Source: Glycine soja (lineage: Eukaryota > Streptophyta > Magnoliopsida > Fabales > Fabaceae). From it: a stretch of 64,000 nucleotides of DNA. The notes beneath the pieces are model-generated. The model was not told the origin of the DNA and did not search any database. It saw only the letters and a program-made list of their open reading frames with translations. Where the stretch lies: positions 38,943,167 through 39,007,166 of the forward strand of contig NC_041011.1 in NCBI RefSeq assembly GCF_004193775.1, in the 5' to 3' direction. Shown here piece by piece: positions 14,101 to 27,068 of the stretch (position 1 is its first letter; every line of letters starts with the position of its first letter). The translations under genes and the position numbers were made by a program.

Positions 14101-17100
14101 AAAGTTCCAAAAGTTTACACAGATTATCGAGTTTGACAAACTTGACACTAGGTAGGTATACTTGGCCCAAAACAATTCACTGGTCACAATCAGTTTGATT
14201 CAGTAACCAATAGACACGGGTCCATAGACCAAGTGACATTATGAAAGAAAATCAGCAAAATTAAGACTTCACATAATTATTGGGGAAAAAAGTAACCTGC
14301 GAATAATGCTGTAGAGCTCTGGCCTGTCCCTCATCCAGTCAGTAAAACTACTACGATCCACAGAACTCGAACAGAGTGTAGCCATTTCTGAATGTATGTA
14401 TACAGCAAAACATATTAAAAAGTAGTATCTTTCCAAGTACTCCACAAAAAAAGAAAGTGATGCCTCTCTTTTCATCTCATCTGGTTGCCACAGAATGCTA
14501 TTACGGTAGGTGCCAATTGCTTCACGCAAGTTCTGAAATAAAAGCAAAACAAGAAATAAATGAGGTAATTTTATGATACACAAAATGCCAACCTCCAAGT
14601 ACAAGAAATTTGCAACATCTAAGAAACAGTATAAACAGCCAACTTAGGAGGGGGGTTCCTGTCCTTGCAAGGTTTTCTCAAACCCTTTGGGTGTGAGACT
14701 ATTCCTCGCTTGGAATACTGAGGCTATCCTCAAAACAGATACCTGCATTGAGGCACACTTATCAATGACTTTGTCCACTTGTCTTTTCCCCTCAACACCA
14801 CCCTGGAAGTAAGTCAACTATTTAGGACAAACATGTTATATTGTCTAAAAGAAATATTAAAGCTGATACCAATACAGCAATACCTCTAACACCCGAATCA
14901 AGCTTCTTATGACTGTATATTCTCCCCTTCGAATTGCCTCCTCTGAATTTGGTATATAGTCAGCAACATTAGTCAAGCATTGAGAAACTCTACCAACTGA
15001 ATTGCTTCTTGGAATCCCTATCATGTATTTGGATAAATTCAACATTTTTTTAAATGAAAATTCAACCGGTAACCCTATGATCTAAACTGAATGACAAAGA
15101 AGAAAGGATAAATTGATTGAAATCATTAAAGAAATTCAATAATTGTAAGCTTAAGTCCAATTATTTTTCTAAGTGAACAAGGATAATTCAGTAAATACCC
15201 TAACAGGTAGCATTTGGTATGCTGATAGGAGGGAAGAGCATGGGACATTGATGTACTACATAGTGTGTTCAGAAACTCTAGAACAACAGGAACAAGTGTC
15301 CTATTTTGCATTTGACACCTATTTAAGTGAACATAATACTTTCTTCAATTTATAACCATATCCTGACCCAAATTTCAACTTCTCTTTGGTTCCAAAACAA
15401 TAATTCCTGACACCCCTAGATTATTTAGTATTAGTCTATCCCTACATTATCTAGTAATAGTCTATCAGTCATGTCATTCCATAATCAAGATTGCTTCTGA
15501 AAATATGAATAAATACCAGAAGAGCACACTTCATCATAGCATATCAATCCAAGCTTTTATTTTTCAAGGTACTATTGAAAATAAAACCAAAACAGAGAGA
15601 GAAAATCACAATCAACAATCTAAAATAGGAAAAAGCCACAGTTTCAAGGCATTGAATCACCAAATAGAAACTAGTTCAAGAAAATTGAAAACCTATTTAT
15701 TATGTGAAGTAGAAGGGAAAGAGAAGGAATTGGTTTATGAGACCATTCCATAGACCAGCTACGAAGGAGAGCTTTCGGTGGTTCATGGCCAGAATGTTGA
15801 GCTGTGAAAGAGAATTGGCAGCACCACAAAATCACATGTATCAGCAATGGGTCTACACCAGTTCTACCCCCAGCCACTCCTCCATCACTGACAGCACTGG
15901 CAACAACTCCAGCGAGTCCGGTCTGATTGAGAAATGTTAGTAATTTTTTCAATAAAAAGAAATAAATGGTAAAGTAGTTCTTTATTTCCACCCTTTAGTG
16001 CAACCAAGATATACTACTTATTTAACCTCGTATCCAGATCTGTCTTATTCTTAAAATAAACCAAACCTATAATAGAACACATGTTCTGATCCATTCTAAC
16101 ATGTTTACCAAATGCATCATAACCTCAATTTCTTGGAACAAATCCCTTATGTATGTATGGGTAAGGATTTGAAAACAGATAATCCCAACCTACTACCTAG
16201 TTCAGCCCATCATTGCTCAATCCAACAGGTGCATTGACTATTGAGCTTTTTCTTACTGTTATTGTAGGTTAGTGCTCTCTGGTAATATGGTAGAATCATT
16301 CATACATATATACTGACTCACATGGCAATCCTGTGGTCTAGCCAGACAAGAAACCTGTAACTAGAAGTAGTATGAACAAAAATATACCCTACAGAAAAAA
16401 CCTAAAGAGCTGTATTTCTGTAAGTATAACTTTTTACAAGAAGCTAGAGAAATAGTTAGCTGCTCTTCCAGAAAACTCATAACATGTAACACAACCAGGG
16501 TAGACAGTAGTACTACTAAGGGTATGTTTGTTTTACTTCGTTGTAACTTTCTGAGGCATGTTGAACACCAATCCCACTCTCATGGTCATAAGTGTTCAAT
16601 GTGAGTGATGGCTATTCAAACACATTCTAAGTACTAAAAGGATGCACTTGCTGCCTAATGTTGCTTTACAAAAAAATTGCCACATAAATTGAAAAACCTA
16701 TAGACATTTCATTTTAACCAAATACTGGAATGCTTATTCATGTGCTATGGTATCACTGTATCAGTGTGGCAAAGCAGTGCATCTTAAAGAAAATTATCAT
16801 TTTTTCATCAAACAGAAAAAATATGCATCTTAACATCAGATGCTAAATATGTAACTATGCAAAACATCATTAACTTGAGATCAAATTTGAAGTGATGAAC
16901 AATGAAATACATGAAATTAAATGGAAAATAAAAGCAAAGAAGTTGATATAAGAAAAGTTAAAATTGAAATAAAATAGGTACCAGAAGCTCCAATTCGATT
17001 GAGGTAAAACAAAGTTGCAATGACCATTCCAGTTGTAGTTCGTCCACGCCCCATTTGACAATTAAAAATGATCTCTGTATTTACATCAGCTTGTGAAATT

Positions 17101-19036
17101 TTATGAACCTAAAATCAAGACGAAGAGTGTCTAAGATACATGAAGTCATTGGTTTCAGGAAACTAAATATGAGTATTTCTGCTATGTCAATAACTATTGC
17201 AACTGTACCAAAATAAAATATATTAATATTATCACAATGTTTATTAGACGGTCATTGAGAAGACAATAAAGGATACTACATCATCCAAGCTCTTGATTGG
17301 ATTAAGGGAATACATGTCCAGGAAATGGCATCAAAACAAATGGGATGAAATCATGAATCAGGATCAAGCATAATTGCCATGCAAACAAAACTTGTTCATA
17401 AGCTTTTATTCGAATAAATATTTAATACACAAGAACTAACCAAAATATCAAAATCCCATTCCTTTGGGGATTTTTCATCAGTTATAGGAACACGTTCATA
17501 GTCAACAAGGTATCCTGCCACTTGTAATTCCTGGTACACCTACAGCCAAGAAAATAACTTCGGCGCATTTTGTTCAGCAAAATGATTGAGTAGAATCACA
17601 CTCCCACTGTAAATAAGTTTAACCCATACCTCTAGTGGTGTCTTCACAGAATTACATGACACTGATTCCCATTGGTCCACCATCTGACCATCTGGCAGTT
17701 CATCAGTCACAAGGATCTTATTTTCATATCTGTTATGCCATTTCAAAAATAAGATTGCTTGTCATGCAATGCAAGTTTAGATAGCAGTTAAGGCATCCAT
17801 GCCATGAATTCCACAGTGCATACTAGGGGGAAGTACCAAAAGGAACCACAGCCATACCTTGCAGCTTCCATCAAAATGTCTTCTTTCAATCGAGCTTCCA
17901 TTTGTTCAACTCTTTCCCTATTAATTCCCTGATTACATACAAAGAGGCAAAACTATTAAAAGCCGGACGAATTTCAGTTGAAACATCAATGAGCTCGATT
18001 CAACTGAATCAAGTTAATCCCAAAGTGTTGAGTATCACAAATCACAATACATCAGCTTAGAACCAAGACATAATAACCTCACGAATATCGACCACAAAGA
18101 GAACAGGATATATCAAAATGAATCAATACCGTGTATTCAAGGTTGGAAAATGGCCTCTCCACGTCACGCAAAACAAAGGGACGTCCATTAATGTACACAA
18201 CCTGATTTCAAGAGCGTAAGAGAATGAAAACTAAAGAGTGATCGATGCTGCTGAGAATCTTACTGAAACAGAGTCAATCATCAGATTCAGAGCCAGAAGA
18301 ATAAAAGTTCAACGAATGTCAGCCAAACAAAAACTCGGCCACGAATATATTGGTGGCGAATATTTATTGATTACGTTGAACTGATCCTAGACCTAGATAG
18401 TCCTCCTCATAAATCCAGAAGCACAAGCAAAGAGCACACACGTAATTCATATTTTGTAGTGCATGTACGGGCCAGTTTAGATAAACTTCCCCGTAAGCAC
18501 TTACGGGAGAAGAAAATAAGAAGAAGAAAAAATAAAATAAGCTTCTCGTGTTAGCAGAAACTGAAGTAGAGGATATATCAGTTATCAGAAGAGTAAAATT
18601 CAGTAGAAACAGAACGTAATATATAAAATAATATTATAAATACATACCGGTTCCTCACGAAGGTTAATCCAAAGAACTTGCGCTTTCTTGCCCTCAGCTC
18701 GAGCACCAATGTGCTTGAGAACGTTTCGAATTCCATCGGTGGTTGGGATGGCAACACCGTGCACGTGTAACGACTCAGCCTGAGAGAGAGTTAGTTAGCA
18801 GCATCAACAACAACAACAACAACAACAACAACATGATGAGAATTGAAAAGAAGCGAAAAGAAACGATGATCCTATGATCGTACTTGACGGTAATTTGGAG
18901 CGCCATCGATGTGAGGATGCAAGCGCTTGTTGTGGCAACCGGGGAAATGGTCGCTCTTGAGAATGGTTTTCTTTCCCAACACGGATCCTCCTCTCCGCTT
19001 CATCACCTCCTCTGGCTCTTTCGGTATCGATGTCAT
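5188..19036 (-). CDS. Paladin-like protein with three PTP-like phytase repeats, 19 exons, apparent frameshift in exon 11
   Basis: Exons in transcript order: 18884-19036, 18648-18779, 18130-18201, 17858-17928, 17630-17729, 17441-17539, 16982-17108, 14884-15017, 14743-14802, 14297-14532, 12094-12522, 11006-11329, 10268-10870, 10006-10179, 8377-8607, 8011-8294, 7362-7646, 6977-7099, 5188-5320. The protein starts MTSIPKEPEEVMKRR and would be about 1256 aa, the usual plant paladin length. It has three repeats, each opening with VLGK-type and GAP(N/H)-type motifs and containing the helix (V)EHMEARLKEDIL or VE(Q/K)MEARLKEDIL. Repeats 1 and 2 carry the phosphatase loop NCQMGRGR (CX5R; Cys about 226 and 645). 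Repeat 3 reads VSHTGFGG, lacking both Cys and Arg. Paladins are cytosolic PTP-fold proteins; the animal one is reported as a phosphoinositide phosphatase, and the plant role is not settled. Exon 11 is 429 nt where phase requires 430. The frame breaks at the CCC run 12270-12272 (about codon 479), and the uncorrected frame stops about 30 codons later. Either a sequence error or a null allele. Confidence 0.9.
5590..5930. repeat. SINE-like or other dispersed repeat in paladin intron 18
   Basis: This lies in the 1.66-kb last intron of paladin (5321-6976). A stretch near 5671-5720 looks like a degenerate tRNA-derived promoter: GGTATCAATGCC followed about 30 bases later by a B-box-like GAGTTCAATCC. 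The motif TTAGAAAT recurs at about 5595, 5761 and 5805. The remainder of the intron to 6900 has no recognised content. The B-box-like match is fair; the A-box match is weak. Confidence 0.3.
9074..9303. mobile_element. MITE-like inverted-repeat element in paladin intron 14
   Basis: The left side GGGTTGTTTGGTTTGACAAAA followed by TTTTCTATTTTCACTTTT pairs imperfectly with the reverse complement of the right side (AAAATAGAAAACATTTT followed by CTCAAACAAAATGGCC). The left sequence is typical of plant MITE ends. No confident target duplication was seen. It sits inside the 1.4-kb intron 8608-10005, away from the splice sites. Confidence 0.4.
13631..14155. mobile_element. MITE-like inverted-repeat element in paladin intron 10
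   Basis: The left end contains GTCAAACTCTCAAGTTAG and the right end reads GAGTTTGACAAACTTGACAC, so the ends carry opposed GTCAAACT motifs. The flanks CTAGGAAA and CTAGGTAG could be a diverged 8-bp duplication, which would suit hAT, but this is weak. No coding capacity. The intron runs 12523-14296. Confidence 0.35.
18805..18832 (+). repeat. (CAA)n microsatellite in paladin intron 1
   Basis: About nine uninterrupted CAA units within the 104-bp first intron (18780-18883). A separate (CTT)n run at about 19036-19053 (GAA on the gene strand) lies just upstream of the paladin start codon, in its 5'UTR. Confidence 0.9.
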
Positions 19037-19059
19037 CTTCTTCTTCTTCTTCTACTGCT

Positions 19060-21176
19060 CCTTCAAACAACAACTCTCATCACTCTCAATTTTATCTTCC
19101 TTCTTATCCTTCTTCTTCTTTTTTTCCTAATCCTAATCCAAACTTTATTTTTGCTACTTCTCTTGTTTTCATTCACGTTCCGAATTAAAAACAACTTTAT
19201 GAGGTCCTCATGCTTTTGTTCTTTTGCTATCTGTTCAAATAAATGAGTAACTATGACACTGATTGAAAATTAAACATTAATATTTTGTTGCATTAATTAA
19301 ATACATAACAATCACCATTTAATTTTTATTTTCAAAAATTAAAAATGTTTAATGTAGAGTTTAACATATTAAAAATTCTTTGATGACGTCAACCATTTTA
19401 TAACAATCGTTGGCAGAATCCTTTTTTATACATTGAGTGAAATATGAGTGGTGCTAACAAACAAGTGATTAATGCTTCACACGTACTCATTTTTTATTTT
19501 TATTCTCTTAAAAAGAATAAATTGACCCCAAACATTTTTTATATACAAACTCTTAAAAATTAGTATTTTAGTTTTTATATAAAAAAATATTTAACTTTAT
19601 ATGATTAAATTTATAACAAATAAATATTTTTTAATATATAAATTAGATTAGATTTAAAATTTATAATTATTAAATATTTTGAATATGTAAACTATACTTT
19701 TTGGATTATAATGGATTATTATATTATTATAATTCAATTTAGAGATAAAGATAAAAGAGAATAAAATAAAAAGGGTGTGTGATTACGAATATCAGGTATA
19801 TAAATAAATAAATAAATAAATAGAAAGTTGAGAGATTGAAAAGGACAAATAACCTCCTAACAAATAAGAATGAAATAAGGAAATAAGAATATGAATATTT
19901 TCTTCCTTTTCAAAGTGTGATACTAAAATACTTTATGGAAGAACATGCTTACGAAAAAAAGTTTTTAGAATAGTCAAGCTTCACAAAGTTAGGTCATATG
20001 CTACAAAAAAAAAAAAGTTAGTCATTTCTAAAAAAAACTAAATTATGATATATTTAGGATTAGGAAAGAGGAAGGATAGAAGATATTTAGGTATTTAATT
20101 CATGAAAAATTAATTTGGTGTCCATGTATATGAGAAATTGAGATAAGATATTTAGGTATTTGAAGATAGTAAAAATTATAACAAAAAGTAGTCCGAAAGA
20201 ACAATATAGTCCTGTTTGGGCACTAGATTAATAGTAAGTGACAAAGTTGAAGGACTTATTTGAAGAAATGAAATATATTTTGGATTTTTTTTTTTGGTAA
20301 AAATGCATGTCTAGCAAATAAAAACCATGTTAAATTTGTATTAAAACAAAATTAATAAAATTAAATTATAATCTTTTTAGATAATATCCATATACAATCA
20401 AATGATAATACTAATTACAGCTTATTTATAAATAAGTAGTATTTTAACATATGCAATATATAAGATATGCTTATATTTATAAAATTAAAAATTGTAATAA
20501 AAAAATTAATCATGTAAATAATATTGCAATTAAATACTTTTTATGTATAAAATATATTTTAAATTTACTATAAAAATTAATTTGTGAAAAGAGATTATTT
20601 AAGAGAAAAATGTTAAAATATAATTTAGATATAGAGATAAAATATATTAAGATAAAAATAAGAATACAAGATAATTTTATATGATTATGGGAAAAAGTTT
20701 TTGGCTAATTGCAGAATTACTCAGTGAAATGCAACTTTATAACAAAAAATAGAAAAAAAGTATTGAGAATGTTAATAAAAGAGTGGAAGAGTGAGACTAT
20801 CACTCCTGATTATATTTTTATAACCTCTTTTAAAAAAATTGCTTAAATTTAATTAAAAGAGTGTATGTTAAAAAAAAGGATTAAAAAATCAATTATACAT
20901 ATAATGATAAAAAAAAAATAAGATAGTTTAAGAGTTTAAGATGATTGAATGATATATTTTTTTTTTAATTAGTTGTAGAGATATACCCAAAAGGATAAGA
21001 AAGAAAAAATGTTGATAATGTTTAATCAAGAGAGTGAAGATGGCGGAAGTTTCATTCTCTAAATTGTGTATGTATCATTTATTATCTATAATGCAATAAC
21101 ATGGATATGTTTTTATTACATATGACTAGTATTCTAGTTTGCATTATTGCACGTGATGAAAATTTTTATTCAATTA

Positions 21177-21221
<45 letters not shown>

Positions 21222-22206
21222 AGTATATGAACAATATTATAATAGAAATTTATAATTAATAGATATTTTTATATATAAAAAAATTATATTTTGAATTTAT
21301 AATGAATAATTTTAATTAAAATATAAATTATTTCAAATTAAAATAGACAACTTAGTAAATAAAGTTAAAAATAAAAATAAAACAATTTCATATAATTTAA
21401 GAGTTTAATTGTTATATACTGTAAACTAATTACAATTCATAATTTAAAATAGTTAGGATAAGATTCAATTTTTTTTATAAAAAATAAATGTTATAATTTG
21501 AGGGTGTAAAAATTTATTTATGCATATCAATAAAATCCATAATTGAAAAAGTTTTCCTTTCGAGAATAATTGAAAGAGTTATTATTTTATTAGTTAAAAT
21601 AATAATTAGTGAAATGTACGTCTTATCCACATAAGAAACAAAGTATTGAATAACTCTTTATGTTGATAACAAAGGATAAAATATGTTTTAGACTAGTAGG
21701 TTTTTTATTTTATGTTGATGTAAGTGTTTCGTTACTCGCAATTTTATTTGAATTAATTATATTTTTATTTACTAATTAAATATATTCGATTTTAGTTTTT
21801 AATTAAAAAAATTAACTAATTTTAGTCCCTAATGCTTTTATTCATTAACAATTTTAATCATCATAAGTTATTTTGTTTTATTTTTTATCTTTAACGTTAA
21901 TTTTAATTGTTAATTGATAAATAGAATTTATACTTGGAAATTTTATATTTAAGTTTCTTGTGATTTTTAATTACTGAAAATTTTCTAGCATATGAAAAGA
22001 AACACCCATAAATATTAAAAAAAATGAACATTTAAAAAGAAGATTTTTCACACGATTTATATTCGTTAAGTTATCACAATTTAAATTAATATCAAAAATT
22101 AAAAATAAAATATAACAATTTATGAGGGATTAAAAGCAATAAAAAAATTATGAGGGAGTAAAATCATAAATCAAATTAAAAGGAGGCACAAACATATATT
22201 TTACGA
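19060..22206. other. AT-rich intergenic spacer
   Basis: About 3.1 kb of very AT-rich sequence with no open frame I can assign to a gene. About 19060-19240 is pyrimidine-rich and should hold the paladin promoter and 5'UTR. It contains an (AATA)n run near 19800-19822 and the (AT)n run at 21180. Confidence 0.6.
21180..21219. repeat. (AT)n microsatellite
   Basis: About nineteen perfect AT dinucleotides in the spacer between paladin and the transposon nest. Confidence 0.95.
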
Positions 22207-23055
22207 ATGGTGTTTAGGGTGGACCACTATCACAAGTGATCCACAGTGTACAATTATTGTGAATCCTTAGATTAATCTAAGGTACAACACACTTTTATCA
22301 TACACCCTCCACATCAAAGTTTTCCCTATTTTACTCTGTCTCCCTTTCCATTGTCTCTGGCAATTGGGTCACCACCCATCATTGCCACAAATGTCATTGT
22401 TACCCACCAATCCTCCTTCACTGCCTCCTTCCCCTTTTTCCCCAAATCCTGCATTATGGCCATCGCCTCTAGCGTTGTAGTTTTTTGTTTTATTTTTCCC
22501 TCGCCACACCCAAAAAAGGCAAATGAGTTGCAATCTATGGGAGGAAACCTGACCCATACCGAATTGAAGAAAAGCTCAAAGTGGCAATGTAAAGGGTCCA
22601 TTGTTGTCATCATCTCTTAGTCGAAGGCCACTATAGAAGTAGGAAGGAAGTGTTCACCAATCTTTGTGCTCCCCGACAAACCTGTAATTTGTCGATGAGT
22701 TTTCGACAACAATAATTGCACTCGAACACTTACCCTAGCCATTTTAGTTTATCATAGCTTTTTTCATTTTCTTTGATTTTATTTGTTAATTAATTTGTGT
22801 CCAATGATTGGTAGTTAGCATAAAAACAAAAACATGTTTGAAACGAAAGGAGTGGTGTTGTTCACATTGATCTTCCTTTTTCTCTAATATACTTTTCCTT
22901 ATTTTTTTTCCTTATTTTGGGTTTGATTCTGCATCTTTTTTTTTAAGGGATGGTTCTACATCCTATTGCCACCAAATAATTTGCTTATTTATAATTTGCT
23001 TATATTCATTAATAGCATAAAATTGTGTTTGTGTTGTTGTGATGAATGGTTACAG

Positions 23056-23507
23056 TATAAAATCTAAATATCGATCTAAACATGTTGACAACCATAAGCA
23101 ACACATTTAGATCAAACAGCAGAAGCAGAGAAGAAAAATAAATTTCATAGGTACCTACCTCTAGCCATTGCTATTAACCTTCTTCAGCCTTCACAATTTT
23201 AGTTTTTCATACCTTCACTCACTCAAACTCGATGGTGTGTTTATCTGAAGAGAGAAGTATGTTTGGTGATGCAAAACTAAGAGCACCCGATTCTATTTAT
23301 AAAGATCTACCCATCTCAGAGCTCAACCTTCGTGGATCAGAATGTGGGTATGGATAAGATCATGGGGTGTTGTTGAACATTGCTCAACGTGGGTTGAACG
23401 TGAAAGGAAAATGGACCATAATGGAAATGGTTCTTCCCATAAAATAGAAATAGGAATTCATTCAAAAACAAAGCAAGTTTGTTTCGCTAAACCAGGAAAA
23501 TCCAACA
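23056..23507 (-). repeat. 3' LTR of copia element A
   Basis: Direct repeat of 37474-37913. In minus orientation it begins TGTTGGATTTTCC right after the polypurine tract and ends at the TACAG duplication. The copies share long similar stretches, for example GATGGTGTGTTTATC and GGTTCTTCCCATAAAATA, separated by many substitutions. Confidence 0.88.
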
Positions 23508-23520
23508 TTCTCCCACTTGG
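23508..23520 (-). other. Polypurine tract of copia element A
   Basis: On the minus strand this reads CCAAGTGGGAGAA, immediately 5' of the 3' LTR: the expected place and composition for the plus-strand primer of reverse transcription. Confidence 0.75.
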
Positions 23521-23791
23521 TCCATTTAACCCAACATTAGTCATAATAAGAAACAAAATATATGAGTCATGGTGATAGGTTCTCTAATAGCAAGTATTAT
23601 CGTCCATGTACCACAATATATCAAGTCTTTAAATGCTAGCTCTCAACTTAATGAATAAACCATATATTTATTCAAAATCTAAACTTAATGGTATTTCTCA
23701 AAATAAATAAATGAATATGTGAACAAAACCATATGAGAAAACATCAAACTAAATAAGAGTTTCAAAAATAACAATTGTACGTACAATGAAA

Positions 23792-26700
23792 TCACATCAT
23801 GGAACCAAGTCCCATTTGTACTACATGGTCCTTAAAATTCTTTGGTGGCATGCCTTTAGTCAAAGGATTGACAATCATCAACTCAGTGCTCATGTGTTCG
23901 ATGACCATTTTCTTTTCCTTAACACGTTCTCTTATGGTTAAATACTCAATGTCGATGTGCTTACGTCGACTTCTGCTTTTATTGTTCTTAGCCATAAACA
24001 CTGCAACAGAGTTGCCACAGTACAATTTCAATGGCCTAGAAATAGAGTCCACAACTCTAAGCTCATATATGAAACTCTTCAACCATACACCATGTGAGGT
24101 AGCCTCGAAACAGGAAACGAACTCCGCTTCCATAGTAGAAGTAGCAATCAAGGTTTGCTTGGCATTTCTCCAAGATATAGCTCCACCAGCTAGCATGAAA
24201 ATGTAACTAGATTTTGATTTTCGACAATCAATGCAGCCAGCGTAGTCTAAATCAGAGTAGCCAATCACCTACAGATCATTAGTTTGTCTGTACATGAGCA
24301 TGTAGTCTTTTGTTCCTTGAAGATATCTGATCACCTTCTTTGCAGCTTTTCGGTGGTCAACACCTAGATTACTCTGATATCTTCCCAAAACTCCATCATC
24401 ATATGCAATGTTTGGTTTGGTGCAAACTTGAGCATACATAAGGATTCCAACAATTAAAGCATATGGAATGTTCTTCATATGTTCCCACTCATAATCATTT
24501 TTTTAGGCATTGGCTCAAATCAAGTTTGTCACCCTTTATAATAGGAGCTACACTAGGTGAACAATCTTTCATGTTAAACCTCTCTAGAACTTTGTTGATA
24601 TAAGTCTCTTGAGACAAACCCAAAATGCCTCGAGATCTTTCCCTATGGATCTTAATGCCAATGACATAAGATGTTTCTCCCATATCCTTCATATCAAAGT
24701 TCTTCGAGAAAAATTGTTTCACCTCATATAGCAAATCCTTATCATTAGTCACAAGCAAAATGTCATCCACGTATAACACAAGAAAACAAATCTTACTCCC
24801 ACTGACCTTCTGGTATATACATTGATCCATGATGTTATCTTCAAAATCGAATGAACTGAGGACCTCATGAAATTCCAAATACCATTGGCGGGAGACTTGA
24901 TTCAATCCATAGATGGATTTATTAAGCTTGCAAACTAAGTGTTCATTATCACTAGAGGAGAATCCATCTGGTTGTTTCATGTAAACCTTTTCCTCTAGAT
25001 GACCATTAAGGAATATCGTTTTCACATCCATTTGATGTAACTCAAAGTCAAAATGAGTTATTAATGTCATAATTACTCGGAAAAAATCTTTCTTTGATAC
25101 AAGAGAAAATGTCTTTATATAGTTGATTCCTTCTCTTTGAGTAAAACCTTTGGCAACAAGTCTTGCCTTATGTCTCTCAATGTTGCCTTGTGAGTCTTTC
25201 TTGGTTTTAAAGACCCATATACATCCAATGGCTTTTACACCATCAGGCAACTCAATGAGATCCCAGACTTGGTTAGACACCATAGAATCCATCTCATCTT
25301 TCATGGCATTGTACCACAAGTTTAATTCCTTAGAACTCATGGCCTATGAAAACATTTCAGGATCATTTACAAGTCCAATGTTGTAGTTCGATTCTTCTAT
25401 ATACACTACATAATCACTAGGAATTGTTGATCTTTTGACTCTAGTAGATCTTCTCAATGTTGCCTCACCATCTTCTTGAGGAACTTGTTGTTCAATCGAT
25501 TGTTCAATAGGTTGTTCAACATTATCTTCTTGTTCCTTATCAACAACTTGATCTATAGGGTCATTTTCAATAGCTTGTGTGAATGACAATCAATCTATCA
25601 CTTGAGCCAGAGGGTTGAGTTTCATAGTAATCCTTTTTAGAAGCAATGTCTTGAAATTGATAACTCCCACTGATCAAGTCATTCTCAAGAAATTTTGCAT
25701 TTCTTAATTCCACAATCCTAGTGTTATGTAATGGATAATAAAATCTATACCCCTTGGACCTTTCAGCATATCCAATGAAATACCACTAATAGTCCTCGGA
25801 TCTAGTTTATTCTCTTGTGGGGTTATAAATACTCACTTCAGAAGGATATCACCAAATGTGTATATGTCACAAACTTGGTTTTCAACCTTTGAATAACTCA
25901 AAAGGTGTCTTTGAGACAACCTTTGTTGGAACTCAATTTAATATATACACAATTGTCTTTAGTACTTCAATCCACAAGAATTGAGGAAGTTTTCTATTAC
26001 TCTTCATACTCCTTACCACGTCCATTAAAGTTCGATTTCTTCTTTCTGCCACACCATTCTGATCAAGAGAACCAGACATAATGTACTGGGCAACAATTCC
26101 ATGTTCTTGAAGAAACTTTATAAATAAACTGGGTGTTTGTCCATTCTCTATGTATCTACCATAGTACTCTCCACCTCTATCGGATCTCACGATCTTAATT
26201 TGCTCTCCTCATTGTTTCTCCACTTCGGCCTTAAAAACTTTAAAGGCATCTAAAGCTTCATCTTTAGAATAAAGTAATTAGAGATACATATATCGTGAAC
26301 AATCGTTTATAAAAGTGATAAAATATTTTAAACAACTTGAGTCCATGTCTGGACAACAAATATCTGTGTCTATGATTTCTAATGTGTGTGAGCTTTTCTT
26401 TGCACCCTTCTTAGACTTTTTAGTTTGCTTACCCTTAACGAAATCTATACAAATTTCAAAATTAGCAAAATTCAAAGCACTAAGTACCCATTTATTTACC
26501 AATCTCTTAATTATCTCGATTGAGATGTGTCTTAATCTTTAGTGCTACAACATAAAGGATTCCTCATTCACAACACATCATTTTAACCCAGTAGTAACAT
26601 GCATAGAATTATAAGCAACATCATTTTGCAATTCAATAAAGTAAAACCCATCAAGTAATGCACCAAAACCAATAATTCTAGATTTATTAAAAAAAAACAG

Positions 26701-27063
26701 AATCCAGAAAATTAAAGGAAAAACCCAATGATACAAGTCTTGATACAAAAATCAAATTCTTAGAAAAACATGAAACATAAAATGTCTTTGCTAAACACAA
26801 AATGAAACCGCTGCTTAAAACTAAGCTGCATGACCCAATGGCTTCCACATGTAAGCTCATCTTGCCTCCTGAATAAATATAATGTTCACTTCCTATTGAC
26901 CTCCTTAGGTTTTCCACACCTTATAAGGTATTAGAAACATGGATTGTAGAACAAGAATCAATCCACCATGTGTTATGATTAACATTAACCATATTAGATT
27001 AATAACAAACAAAAGCAAATGTAGTACCTTTCTTATTGAGTCAGCTCTTAAATTTTGAGCAAT
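23792..27063 (-). pseudogene. Copia A pol relic: integrase, reverse transcriptase, RNase H
   Basis: In minus-strand order: end of the gag zinc knuckle (about 27063, DCSKF), protease region with an IDS-type motif (about 26960), integrase with FINDCSRYMYL (about 26285) and MRSDRGGEYYG then QNGVAERRNRT (25933-26190), reverse transcriptase at 24495-25340 with ARLVAKGFTQ, QMDVKTIFLNG and the catalytic YVDDILL box, and RNase H at 23792-24268 with GYSDLDYAG and TSTMEAEFV. The segments are broken by stops and frame changes, so no polyprotein can be made. The family assignment rests on these motifs and their order. Confidence 0.88.
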
Positions 27064-27068
27064 CTTTC

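Noticed and set aside
15671..15991. 106-codon minus-strand open frame inside paladin intron 7
   Set aside because: The flanking exons join in phase without it and it shows no paladin-like sequence.
18884..19246. Plus-strand open frame of 120 codons
   Set aside because: It is antisense to paladin exon 1 and its CT-rich leader.
22326..22620. Overlapping open frames on both strands (up to 95 codons)
   Set aside because: They lie in the body of the inferred old DNA element; no family features and no splice partner.
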